NCBI RefSeq assembly: GCF_900086715.1
Contig: NZ_FLKH01000010.1
Span: forward strand, 62,001-126,000
Direction of reading: 5' to 3'
DNA length: 64,000 bases
Origin: Gracilibacillus timonensis
GTDB taxonomy: Bacteria > Bacillota > Bacilli > Bacillales > Amphibacillaceae
The notes below the pieces were generated by a model. That model searched no databases. It had not been told where the DNA came from and saw nothing but the letters and a program-made list of their open reading frames with translations. The number at the start of each line of letters is the position of its first letter. Positions within the stretch are counted from its first letter, which is position 1. The position numbers and the translations under genes were made by a program. Below, in pieces: positions 52,990 to 60,624 of the stretch.

Positions 52990-53948
52990 TGCGAACACTC
53001 TTTTTCTATCTGTTTTTTTGTTTGTTCAAATAGGCTGGTCCCTTTTCTGATATATTGTTTCCAGTCTTGTTTTTCTTGCTTTGTCAGTTGATCCACCGAT
53101 ACATAGTGGACGTCTTCGTAAGTTGCAGCATCTCTCGTCAGTTTCCATTTAAAGCTAAATAACGATTCTAATACAGGCTGGTATTCTTTCATAAAGGGAT
53201 AGGTGGATTCCATAGCGGATAGTCGTTCCATTGTAGGCACTTCCAGACGATGATTCCAAATCGCCAACAAACGAAGGGCATTAATGTAAGGGAACATGGT
53301 TGTTATTTTGATATTGATTTGACCTGTGCGCTCTCCAGATTGTTTAGGCAATAATTGACTAAACAGCCCAAGTCCTTTTGGAGTAAAGTCGACATTATCC
53401 TTGAGCCGTAGCATAACCTGAGGATGCTGTGTCACATAAGAAAAAAAGGTCTGCTTTACTTCCTCTAACAACAATTTTTCCCCGGTTAAGACACGTGAAT
53501 CAAAAAAAGTAGAGGCATGACGCAATGATTGCCAGCTTTCTTCTGTTAACCAATCTAACACCTGCTGCTGCCATGATTGTACAGATTTCGTCCACATTGA
53601 CTCTGATGCCATTACTTTTCCGTCACATTCTTGATAACCAACAGCAGACATGCCTTTCACAATTTTTTCACCTAAGCTTTGAAAATAAGCCTGCTCCTTC
53701 TGCTCTCCATCAAAAACAATTCCATGATCTTGATCACTCCAAATCGCTTGTTCCTGCCTTCCCGCACTACCCATCACGAAAAAAGCAAAAGGAACAGGCG
53801 GCGCTCCCTCTTTCTCATTCATCCACGCTATCGCTTGTTCCACTACCATCGTCATTAATTGTTCATGCATTCGATTGAGATCGGCAAATGTTTTGGCATA
53901 AGGCATATTCTCCATCCGCCACGTCATCATTTCTTCCCATTTCTTCAT
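52986..53948 (-). CDS. DUF294 putative nucleotidyltransferase
   Basis: 320 residues: GSAGRQEQAIWSDQDHGIVF (about 59-78) is the GlnD-like nucleotidyltransferase motif (G-S then D-x-D metal site), the PF03445 domain; the C-terminal half is the DUF294_C substrate-binding-like domain with DNVDFTPKGLGLF. It lacks the CBS and cyclic-nucleotide-binding domains seen in many relatives. Directly followed by and coupled to a DnaQ-like exonuclease gene, a pairing known in other bacteria but of unknown purpose. Confidence 0.85.
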   Translation of the reverse strand: MKKWEEMMTWRMENMPYAKTFADLNRMHEQLMTMVVEQAIAWMNEKEGAPPVPFAFFVMGSAGRQEQAIWSDQDHGIVFDGEQKEQAYFQSLGEKIVKGMSAVGYQECDGKVMASESMWTKSVQSWQQQVLDWLTEESWQSLRHASTFFDSRVLTGEKLLLEEVKQTFFSYVTQHPQVMLRLKDNVDFTPKGLGLFSQLLPKQSGERTGQINIKITTMFPYINALRLLAIWNHRLEVPTMERLSAMESTYPFMKEYQPVLESLFSFKWKLTRDAATYEDVHYVSVDQLTKQEKQDWKQYIRKGTSLFEQTKKQIEKECSQ

Positions 53949-53984
53949 GGAGATTCTCTCCTTTTAGGTCTTCGTCACACTGTA

Positions 53985-54025
53985 TAAACCCCGGCACCTT
54001 ACCCAGTTGGATAAGGTACCGGGGG
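53985..54025 (-). terminator. terminator of amt
   Basis: CCCCCGGTACCTTA and TAAGGTGCCGGGG form a 13-bp stem with one mismatch, then a short T run on the minus strand. Confidence 0.8.
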
Positions 54026-54043
54026 CATTGCTCTATCTATTCG

Positions 54044-55354
54044 TTAATGATCCATCAGCTCTTCATTAGACTTTATTTTAGCGTTAGAAGTGCTATTTTT
54101 TGCTTGGGTTGGCTGCGGAATGTTTTCAGGGTAACCATAGCTGCCATGCTCACTCATGTCAAGTCCGATAATCTCTTCTTCTTCCGATACTCTCAAGCCC
54201 ATTATTTTATCCATCACTTTTAGAATAATGAAAGACACAACAAAGGCATAGATACCACTGGCCACAACACCTAACACCTGTACACCTAATTGCTCAAATC
54301 CACCGCCATAGAATAATCCTGGCAGTCCCCAATCCGCGCCAACGGATAAAGGCTCTGTTGCGAAGAAACCAGTCGAAATCGTTCCCCAAACACCTACTGT
54401 ACCGTGTACCGATAAGGCAAAAATCGGATCATCAATACGTGCTCTGTCAAAGAATTTCATACTGAAGTAAACAATGATACCGCCAATAGCACCTATTAGT
54501 ACGGCTGCCCACGGTTCTACAAAGCCACAAGAAGCTGTGATTGCTACTAAACCAGCTAATGCACCATTTAATGTTGTTGGCACGTCTGCTTTACCTGTAA
54601 GTGCCCAAACTACTAACATAGCGGCAATGGCACCTGCAGCTGCAGCTAGTTGTGTATTTAAAATCACATAACCAAAGAATGCCTCTGATACACCAAATGT
54701 ACTTGCACCGTTAAATCCAAACCAGCCTACCCATAGAAGCAATACAGCCAAGGCAGTAAATACTTGGTTGTGACCAGCTATATCATTAGATGATCCATCT
54801 TTATTATATTTACCGATTCGTGGTTTTAAGATAATAGTCGCTGCCATAGCTGCCATAGCACCGGTTAAGTGTACTACAGTCGATCCTGCAAAATCCTGCT
54901 TCCCATGATCAGCTAACCAGCCTCCACCCCAGATCCAGTGAGCAACAACCGGATAAACCAGTGCCGAGAATAGAACGGCGAAGATAACGTAAGCAGAAAG
55001 TTTCGCCCGTTCAGCAAATCCCCCAAATGCAATAGTAAGTGCAATTAACGCAAACATCATTTGAAAAATAAAATCAACTGCTGGGGATAAACCTTCTTCA
55101 CTAAATTCTGTACTACCATAGAAAAAGTCCGATAATCCAATAAACCAGTTTCCTTCACCATAGATGAAGCCCCAACCTATTGCCCAGAATACTAAAGAAC
55201 CAATCCCAATCGTAAATATTGTTTTACCGGCGATATGGCCAGCATTTTTCATTCGAGTGGAACCTGCCTCCAATAGTATAAATCCTCCAATCATCAATAG
55301 AACTAAAAAGGTTCCAATGATGACCCATAAATTATCCATCAATACTGTGTCCAT
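54044..55354 (-). CDS. amt: ammonium transporter (Amt/NrgA)
   Basis: 436 residues with eleven membrane helices, an ammonium channel/transporter of the cytoplasmic membrane. Family marks are LLEAGSTRMKNAGH (about 29-42), FGGFAERAKLSAYVIF and HWIWGGGWL (about 130-160), and DDPIFALSVHGTVGVWGTI with the conserved pore His (about 300-318). The C-terminal tail is longer than usual and acidic. ATG 55354 follows AAGGAGAGGG. Two perfect TnrA/GlnR boxes flank its promoter. No PII (glnK) gene follows, unlike nrgAB. Confidence 0.95.
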   Translation of the reverse strand: MDTVLMDNLWVIIGTFLVLLMIGGFILLEAGSTRMKNAGHIAGKTIFTIGIGSLVFWAIGWGFIYGEGNWFIGLSDFFYGSTEFSEEGLSPAVDFIFQMMFALIALTIAFGGFAERAKLSAYVIFAVLFSALVYPVVAHWIWGGGWLADHGKQDFAGSTVVHLTGAMAAMAATIILKPRIGKYNKDGSSNDIAGHNQVFTALAVLLLWVGWFGFNGASTFGVSEAFFGYVILNTQLAAAAGAIAAMLVVWALTGKADVPTTLNGALAGLVAITASCGFVEPWAAVLIGAIGGIIVYFSMKFFDRARIDDPIFALSVHGTVGVWGTISTGFFATEPLSVGADWGLPGLFYGGGFEQLGVQVLGVVASGIYAFVVSFIILKVMDKIMGLRVSEEEEIIGLDMSEHGSYGYPENIPQPTQAKNSTSNAKIKSNEELMDH

Positions 55355-55369
55355 GAACTTCCCTCTCCT

Positions 55370-55386
55370 TGTCAGTTTATTTAACA
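55370..55386. promoter_or_regulatory. TnrA/GlnR box adjacent to the amt ribosome site
   Basis: TGTCAGTTTATTTAACA matches TGTNA-N7-TNACA at every fixed position. It lies between the predicted start point and the ribosome site of amt, where bound protein would block rather than activate. Confidence 0.75.
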
Positions 55387-55401
55387 TCTTACGTTAAACA
55401 T

Positions 55402-55407
55402 AGTGTA
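55402..55407 (-). promoter_or_regulatory. putative -10 box of amt
   Basis: TACACT on the minus strand (4 of 6 to consensus). The upstream TnrA box is then centred near -51 from the inferred start point, the usual activator distance; no good -35 is present, as expected for an activated promoter. Confidence 0.45.
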
Positions 55408-55437
55408 AACCAACAGCAGACTCCCCCACCATTAACT

Positions 55438-55454
55438 TGTTAGATAATCTGACA
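55438..55454. promoter_or_regulatory. upstream TnrA box of amt
   Basis: TGTTAGATAATCTGACA matches TGTNA-N7-TNACA at every fixed position and is nearly palindromic. Position about 50 bases before the inferred amt start point suits activation under nitrogen limitation. Confidence 0.8.
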
Positions 55455-55596
55455 GTGTTTTTTGAAAGACAATGACCATGCGGCGTGACGGAGAAAATTT
55501 GGAGCAACAGCAAGAAGAAGGTAACAGGTTCTACTTTGTGATAGTTATTTTCCCTAAAAAAACCAACTTCCAGAATAGAGCAAGATTTTCTGACAC

Positions 55597-55627
55597 AAAA
55601 AAACATCTCGCATCGGGCGAGATGTCT
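55597..55627 (-). terminator. terminator of metA
   Basis: ACATCTCG and CGAGATGT pair around a 7-base loop, followed by T7 on the minus strand. Confidence 0.9.
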
Positions 55628-56532
55628 TATAGCTCATATGGTGTTTCCTGATAAACATAATAATTGAGCCAATTGGTGATTAACATACTAGAATTAGTAC
55701 GCCAACGTAGTTTCGGTATCTGCGTCGGATCATCATTCGGAAAATAATTCCTCGGTAATACCGGCTCCAAACCAGCTGCTGTATCTCGATCATATTCCTT
55801 CTTCAAAGTAAAGGCGTCATATTCTGGATGACCCGTTGCAAAAATCTGTTTCCCATCCTTGGAAGCGACCAAATAGACACCCGCAAGTTCGGATTCACTA
55901 AGAATCGTTAATCGGGGATCCTTCTCAATATCTTCCCTGCGAATATCGGCATTCCGGGAATGCGGGATTAAAAATTCATCATCAAATCCGCTGACTAGTT
56001 TTTCCTTAGGGTTATTTACGGTATGACTGTATACACCGGATAGTTTCTCTGGCATAATATATTTATCAATTCCGAAATGATAATACAAACCTGCCATCGC
56101 TCCCCAGCAAATATGCAGTGTAGAGGTTACATTCTCTTTACTCCACTCCATAATTTGCGCCAATTCATCCCAGTAATTCACATCTTCAAAGGGTAACAAT
56201 TCAATCGGGGCACCTGTTATAATTAAACCGTCATAACGATTTGTTTTAATATCCTCTATCGATTTATAAAATTGTTGCAAGTGTTCGGGAGAAGTATTCT
56301 TGGACTGATGCGTACTCGTATGCAACAGACTCACTTCCAACTGCAAGGGGCTGTTCCCCAACAAGCGCAGTAAATGCGTCTCTGTCTGCTGCTTCAACGG
56401 CATTAAATTCAAAATTAGAATCTTCAGCGGCCGAATATCTTGTGTAAAGGCACGGGTTTCATCCATGACAAATATGTTCTCTTCTTGTAGTTTACTTTTT
56501 GCTGGTAGTAAATCCGGCACTTTAATAGGCAT
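55627..56532 (-). CDS. metA: homoserine O-acetyltransferase (MetA type)
   Basis: 301-residue MetA-fold enzyme activating homoserine for methionine synthesis. The catalytic triad is in place: Cys142 ([10 protein letters not shown]), His235 and Glu237 (TGHPEYD). Residue 111 is Glu ([10 protein letters not shown]); in this family Glu111 selects acetyl-CoA and Gly111 succinyl-CoA, so acetylation is predicted despite the usual 'succinyltransferase' label. No SAM riboswitch is visible upstream, so regulation is not the common S-box type here. Confidence 0.95.
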   Translation of the reverse strand: MPIKVPDLLPAKSKLQEENIFVMDETRAFTQDIRPLKILILNLMPLKQQTETHLLRLLGNSPLQLEVSLLHTSTHQSKNTSPEHLQQFYKSIEDIKTNRYDGLIITGAPIELLPFEDVNYWDELAQIMEWSKENVTSTLHICWGAMAGLYYHFGIDKYIMPEKLSGVYSHTVNNPKEKLVSGFDDEFLIPHSRNADIRREDIEKDPRLTILSESELAGVYLVASKDGKQIFATGHPEYDAFTLKKEYDRDTAAGLEPVLPRNYFPNDDPTQIPKLRWRTNSSMLITNWLNYYVYQETPYEL

Positions 56533-56721
56533 GTTGGGTTGCTCCTTTCATCTTTAATCAACACACGAACTCCATTAAAAAAGCTGATATCATCCATTAT
56601 AACGATTTCAGCCCCAGAAATAAAGGAAAATGTTTAGAATGGAAATTGTAATATAGTGCAATAGAGCTGGTTGTGCCATTTCCTAACGGTTCGTTGCTTT
56701 TTAAGATGGTATGCTGCTTTT

Positions 56722-56890
56722 CTGGACGGTTCCGCTCAGATTCCGGACGGTTGTGAGCTCTTTCTGGACGGTTCCGCTCAGATTCCAGACGGTTGTGGGC
56801 TCTTTCCGGACGGTTTCGCTCGGATTCCAGACGGTTGCGGGCTCTTTCCGGACGGTTTCGCTCGGATTCCGGTCAGTTTCGCATTATGTC
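56722..56890. repeat. 42-bp tandem repeat array
   Basis: CYGGACGGTTYCGCTC recurs at 56722, 56764, 56806 and 56848, an exact 42-bp period, with a half-period echo (TTCCRGACGGTTG) inside each unit, so the ancestral unit was about 21 bp. Because 42 is divisible by 3, repetitive frames of 60-80 codons run through it, but none has a ribosome site. It fills most of the gap between metA and ypjP. Confidence 0.9.
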
Positions 56891-56953
56891 AACTAGCTAG
56901 TACCATTGCGACTCTTTTGTAACAACGTCTGCAATTCACTTTATAATGGTATT

Positions 56954-56990
56954 AAAAATGCCTAAGCTATCCTGTAGCTTAGGCATTTTT
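56954..56990. terminator. bidirectional terminator at the ypjP end
   Basis: AAAAATGCCTAAGCTA and TAGCTTAGGCATTTTT pair perfectly around a 5-base loop. Confidence 0.92.
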
Positions 56991-56992
56991 AT

Positions 56993-57598
56993 CTAAGTAG
57001 ACATCCATTTAGGCGGGGTATCCTTTCCCCAATAGACTTCACCAATGGGTAAATGCTCTTCGAATTGATCCTTTTTCAGATGATAGTGAAATTGAAAATA
57101 ATAACCGTCTTGCGGCTTCCTCAAGCGATTCACATGAAATTTAGCAATATTTTCTTTTGCATTGGCATCATAGAGGTTAAAGATTCGTTCGCCGTATCCA
57201 CCAGAAGGATCTTCAGCAATCATCAGATATTGACTTGCTGCTTTACCCTTTTCTTCATAAATCGTATCCAATACCTCATCAAGGTTAGGTAAAATCACTT
57301 GTTCCACTTCTTCATTCACCTTACTACCTATTTTAGATCCTAATTTCATGGTTAGCTTCTCTTTTGCCGCTTGATTAAGGGCTTGCAAATAAAGCTGGTC
57401 CGAATCTTCTTCAAACACCAAGTCTTCTTGAGATATCGCATCTTCTTGTGTTTGAGTTTCAACCGGCTTCGCCTGATCTTCCTTAGGCTCCCACGTGCTC
57501 TTGTCTACATCCGCATCTATCGAGATAGGAGGGACGTATAAGCCCAATGTCAAGATTGTTACTAATAAGACGGTACTTTTCTTCAACCACTTCTTCAT
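56993..57598 (-). CDS. YpjP-family exported protein
   Basis: 201 residues: signal peptide-like N-terminus (MKKWLKKSTVLLVTILTLGL), an acidic low-complexity stretch (about 30-65), then the conserved YpjP domain with LTMKLGSKIG, ERIFNLYDANAKENIAKFHVNR, GYYFQFHYH and the end GEVYWGKDTPPKWMS, all close to B. subtilis YpjP. Role unknown. AAAGGAGT suits ATG 57598; a TTG three codons earlier would be too near. Confidence 0.88.
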   Translation of the reverse strand: MKKWLKKSTVLLVTILTLGLYVPPISIDADVDKSTWEPKEDQAKPVETQTQEDAISQEDLVFEEDSDQLYLQALNQAAKEKLTMKLGSKIGSKVNEEVEQVILPNLDEVLDTIYEEKGKAASQYLMIAEDPSGGYGERIFNLYDANAKENIAKFHVNRLRKPQDGYYFQFHYHLKKDQFEEHLPIGEVYWGKDTPPKWMST

Positions 57599-57806
57599 CT
57601 GGACCAAACTCCTTTATATCTCCTTACTAAAAGTTTATCATGTTTTGTTTATTTGTCTATACCATTCCTTGGATTACACAAAAATTCCTAAGTTTTTTTG
57701 TTTTCGTATAGATATGGATTTACCAGACAAACTATAAAATAGGAATCAACCATATATTTGATATTTTCCATACATAATTCACGAATAACAAAGGAGAGTA
57801 CAAGAC

Positions 57807-58628
57807 ATGGATAAAGAGGAAGCCTGGAAAGAGATAGAACGTCTGCGTGATTTTGACAATGCCATAACGGAAGAAATACAATCAGATATCGCATATTACC
57901 GCACACTATTTGCGAACGTAATTATGGTTGGCTCACCCACAGAGGATTGGGTTTTAATTGATACAGGGTTAAAAAAATACCGAGATCGTATTCTGCATGC
58001 CTGCAAAGAGCGCTATGGCGAGAAACCACCTCTTGCCATTCTACTTACTCACGGGCATTTTGATCATATTGGTTCAGCGAAAACACTGGCCAAATACTGG
58101 AATGTACCTATCTTTATGCATGAAAAGGAGTTACCTTATGCAACTGGCAAGGCAGCTTATATGCCTTGTGACCCTACTGTTGGCGGTGGAGTTTCCTTAA
58201 TGTCTGTCTTTTTTCCGACAAAGCCAGAACACCTAGGGGATCTCGTGACTGCTTTGCCTTCTGATGGTACGATCCCGTGCCTCCCAGAGTGGCGTTATAT
58301 TGAAACACCTGGGCATACGGTAGGTCATATCAGTTTTTTTCGTGAAAAAGATAAGTTGTTGGTCGCCGGGGATGCAATTGCAACGGAAAAGTCAGAGTCC
58401 TCTTTATCCATTTTCTTTCCCTTTCAACGTCTACATGGACCCCCAGCCTATTTTACAGAGGATTGGTATCTAGCAGAGGAATCCGTGAAACGATTAGCCG
58501 CCTTACAGCCAGATACTATCATCGCAGGACACGGCCTGCCCATGCAGGGAGAATTCATGAAAGAAGAGCTCCAACAATTAGCCGACCACTTTGCACAACA
58601 AGCCGTACCGAAACATAAGCGGCATTAA
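57807..58628 (+). CDS. metallo-beta-lactamase-fold hydrolase
   Basis: 273 residues with the MBL signature THGHFDHIGS (81-90: His82, His84, Asp86, His87), a second-zinc Asp in VAGDAIATE (about 191-199), the third His in PGHTVGHISFF and the last in IIAGHGLPMQG near 250. Single-domain, cytoplasmic, no signal peptide. Could be a glyoxalase II-like thioesterase or a lactonase; sequence alone does not decide. AAAGGAGAG precedes the ATG. The downstream region is a repeat array split by an IS element. Confidence 0.88.
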   Translation: MDKEEAWKEIERLRDFDNAITEEIQSDIAYYRTLFANVIMVGSPTEDWVLIDTGLKKYRDRILHACKERYGEKPPLAILLTHGHFDHIGSAKTLAKYWNVPIFMHEKELPYATGKAAYMPCDPTVGGGVSLMSVFFPTKPEHLGDLVTALPSDGTIPCLPEWRYIETPGHTVGHISFFREKDKLLVAGDAIATEKSESSLSIFFPFQRLHGPPAYFTEDWYLAEESVKRLAALQPDTIIAGHGLPMQGEFMKEELQQLADHFAQQAVPKHKRH

Positions 58629-58666
58629 ACGCAAAGAGGGAAGTTGCCTTGAATAGTATTGGTTCC

Positions 58667-58832
58667 GTGAGATTTGGTTCTTACGGACAGAATTTTGCGA
58701 TCCCTTGGTTTTTTGTCCGTGAGATTCATTCTTACGGACAAAACTTTACGATTCCTCGGTTTTTTGTCCGTGAGATCTATTCTTACGGACAAAACTTTAC
58801 GATTCCTCGGTTTTTTGTCCGTGAGATCTATT
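58667..58832. repeat. 51-bp repeat array, left part (three units)
   Basis: GGACA recurs at 58685, 58736 and 58787 (exact 51-bp period), each followed by the pairing arm TGTCCGTGAGAT. The array is cut at 58832 by the IS3 element and resumes at 60403. Confidence 0.95.
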
Positions 58833-58904
58833 GCACATGCATCTGTCAAGTAGACAAACGAAATTGTCCGTCATTTTTTCTTACCCTGATGATACGTAGG
58901 CCGT

Positions 58905-59098
58905 TTATCCGCCATCCTTGCCAGCTATTTGGGGTCGTGGTGAGGTAGGCATGTCGAATCGGGAAAAATAAAGCCTTTAAGGGCTGTCGATTCGCGCATG
59001 CAGCGTACCATGACCCATCTCTTCTAAGCTCTCGCTGGTCGGGTCCCGGGTCCCAACACAGCGAATCGCTAAGAAGAGGCATAGCTGGCAAGGACAAG
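58905..59098. repeat. long inverted-repeat region inside the IS
   Basis: Between the left IS end and the orfB stop, TCCTTGCCAGCTAT (58916-58929) pairs with ATAGCTGGCAAGGA (59081-59094), with further partial pairing inside (CTCTTCTAAGC and GCTAAGAAGAG; GATTCGC and GCGAATC). It forms a roughly 180-bp fold with no ORF, downstream of the transposase genes. Confidence 0.65.
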
Positions 59099-59101
59099 CA
59101 G

Positions 59102-60019
59102 CTACGCTGTGGCTTTCGCTGTTCCTCTTGTGCCCCATTGACCCTCCCATCGCTCGATAAAGTGCACAGGATTTGTTTGTAATTTGGTGTGGATTCGTTT
59201 ATGATTGTAATAGTGAATGTACTCGGTTATCGCGTATTGCACTTCAGATGCTGTCTTTGCGTCTTCAAAGAAACAGGCCATTTCACATTTTGCGTGACTG
59301 AAGAAGTTTTCAATACATGCGTTATCCCAGCAGTTGCCTCTGCGGGACATGGATGGTGTGAGACCCATCTCTTGGACACGCATTTGATAACCAGCGTTTG
59401 TGAATTGTGTGCCTTGATCACTATGTAGGATGGCGCCTTTCACAAACGTTTTTTCTTTTAAGCCCTCTAAAGCCTCATAGACCAATGCCATGTCTTGACG
59501 AGGTCCCACGGCATGAGCTACCACCTCATCATGAAACAGGTCCTTAATGGCGCATAAATAAAGAAATTTATTAACCCCTTGTTGGACAGGCAAGTAGGTG
59601 ATGTCAATGGCAAATTTGCATCCTGGCTTTTCCGCATGAAAGTTACGATCCAAGATATTCGCTACTTTATGATGGCTGTCATGACGTTTCACATAGCGCT
59701 TTTGTCGAATCTTACAACGCAAGCCATATTGTCGCATGATACGAGCTACACGCATTTCTCCCGCCTGAATATCATAGGTTTCCTTCAGAGCTATTTTCAT
59801 TCGTTTTCTCCCCAGTGTCCCACGATGCTCCTGATGCAACTTCCATAAGTAGCTATACAATTGTTCATCTTGATTCGCTTGCATACTGCCGCCTCCACGG
59901 TTTTTCCACTTATAATAACCTGCCCTCGATACATCGGTTAGCTCCACTAAGTCCGTCACCGGATAATCCTTGGCATTGGCTTCAATAAAAGCAAACTGTA
60001 GCTCTTTCTGTTCTCTCAC
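59102..60019 (-). CDS. IS3-family transposase OrfB (DDE domain)
   Basis: 305 residues. An HTH_21-like N-terminal part (SRAGYYKWKNR near 31-41; RGTLGRKRMKIAL near 66-78) precedes the rve integrase core: Asp139 (FAIDITYLPV), Asp201 (LHSDQGTQF) and Glu237 (CIENFFSHAKCE), with 35 residues between the last two as in IS3 DDE domains. Its GTG start overlaps the orfA stop, but the main product is probably an OrfAB fusion made by -1 frameshifting. Confidence 0.93.
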   Translation of the reverse strand: MREQKELQFAFIEANAKDYPVTDLVELTDVSRAGYYKWKNRGGGSMQANQDEQLYSYLWKLHQEHRGTLGRKRMKIALKETYDIQAGEMRVARIMRQYGLRCKIRQKRYVKRHDSHHKVANILDRNFHAEKPGCKFAIDITYLPVQQGVNKFLYLCAIKDLFHDEVVAHAVGPRQDMALVYEALEGLKEKTFVKGAILHSDQGTQFTNAGYQMRVQEMGLTPSMSRRGNCWDNACIENFFSHAKCEMACFFEDAKTASEVQYAITEYIHYYNHKRIHTKLQTNPVHFIERWEGQWGTRGTAKATA

Positions 60020-60318
60020 CCCCTTTCCAACTCCAAAAGCTTTTTTAATAATTCAATCTGGAGCGCCTGACGCTCGAGTTTTTCGTCTTTAGTTAGCTCT
60101 TTCTTTTTCGCTTTTGTCTCCAGGTTTTTCCTTTGTTTGTCACTAGGTTGCTTCTTGTTTGTAAGCGCTTCATAACCTCCCTCTCGAACTCTTTGTACCC
60201 AACGTCTAGCCACTCTTCCATCACTAATATCATATGTTTGTACTAAGTCTCGAATGGCATGTCCTTCAAAATATTTCCCCACTACTTCTTTCTTCAATTC
60301 ATAACTATAAGTTCTCAT
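60016..60318 (-). CDS. IS3-family transposase OrfA (HTH)
   Basis: 100 residues: a helix-turn-helix (ELKKEVVGKYFEGHAIRDLV, then DISDGRVARRWVQRV) binding the IS ends, then a Lys-rich region and a leucine-zipper-like tail (LERQALQIELLKKLLELE). The heptamer A-AAA-AAG at 60040-60046 (minus strand, in frame as TTA AAA AAG) is a typical IS150-type slippery site; a -1 shift there leads directly into the orfB frame. Confidence 0.9.
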   Translation of the reverse strand: MRTYSYELKKEVVGKYFEGHAIRDLVQTYDISDGRVARRWVQRVREGGYEALTNKKQPSDKQRKNLETKAKKKELTKDEKLERQALQIELLKKLLELERG

Positions 60319-60402
60319 CTGTTCCGCCCACTCTCCTGTTGATTAAATTCCCTATTATAGTGGACATGTCTCGAACTTGTCTACTCTACTAATACAATAT
60401 CA

Positions 60403-60515
60403 TATTCTTACGGACAAAACTTTACGATTCCTCGGTTTTTTGTCCGTGAGATCTATTCTTACGGACAGAATTCCTCGATCCCTCGGTTTTTTGTCCGTGA
60501 GATTTTCACTGGTTT
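60403..60515. repeat. 51-bp repeat array, right part
   Basis: GGACA at 60412 and 60463 (51-bp period) with TGTCCGTGAGAT arms. It is the continuation of the array at 58667-58832, displaced by the IS element. Confidence 0.95.
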
Positions 60516-60583
60516 CCGCCGGGCTTATTCACAACAAAAAACAGAACGGTGACATAAAGCTAACACTCATTTTCTTACCCATG

Positions 60584-60616
60584 AAAAAAACTTGGCCGCT
60601 GTGCACCAAGTTTTTT
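60584..60616. terminator. terminator of the second DHA2 gene
   Basis: AAAAAACTTGG and CCAAGTTTTTT pair around a 10-base loop directly after the stop; usable in both directions. Confidence 0.88.
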
Positions 60617-60624
60617 CATCTAAT

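Larger units (their letters stand above)
58833..60402 (-). mobile_element. IS3-family (IS150-like) insertion sequence
   Basis: About 1570 bp with orfA and orfB on the minus strand. Inner terminal repeats share AGTAGACAA: left TGCATCTGTCAAGTAGACAA (58838-58857) and right, reversed, TGTATTAGTAGAGTAGACAA, 15 of 20 identical. The sequence TATT flanks the element on both sides (58829-58832 and 60403-60406), a likely target duplication. Deleting the element and one TATT restores the 51-bp array phase exactly. Both ORFs look intact, so it may be active. Confidence 0.88.

Noticed and set aside
56533-56720. S-box (SAM) riboswitch before metA
   Set aside because: Looked for the conserved S-box blocks on the minus strand and found none; a covariance search would settle it.
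56671-56922. Two overlapping repetitive ORFs of 83 and 61 codons
   Set aside because: Open only because the 42-bp period is a multiple of three; no ribosome site and two frames equally plausible.
58649-58948. 99-codon ORF running from repeats into the IS
   Set aside because: Translation of the same 51-bp repeat, crossing the IS border.
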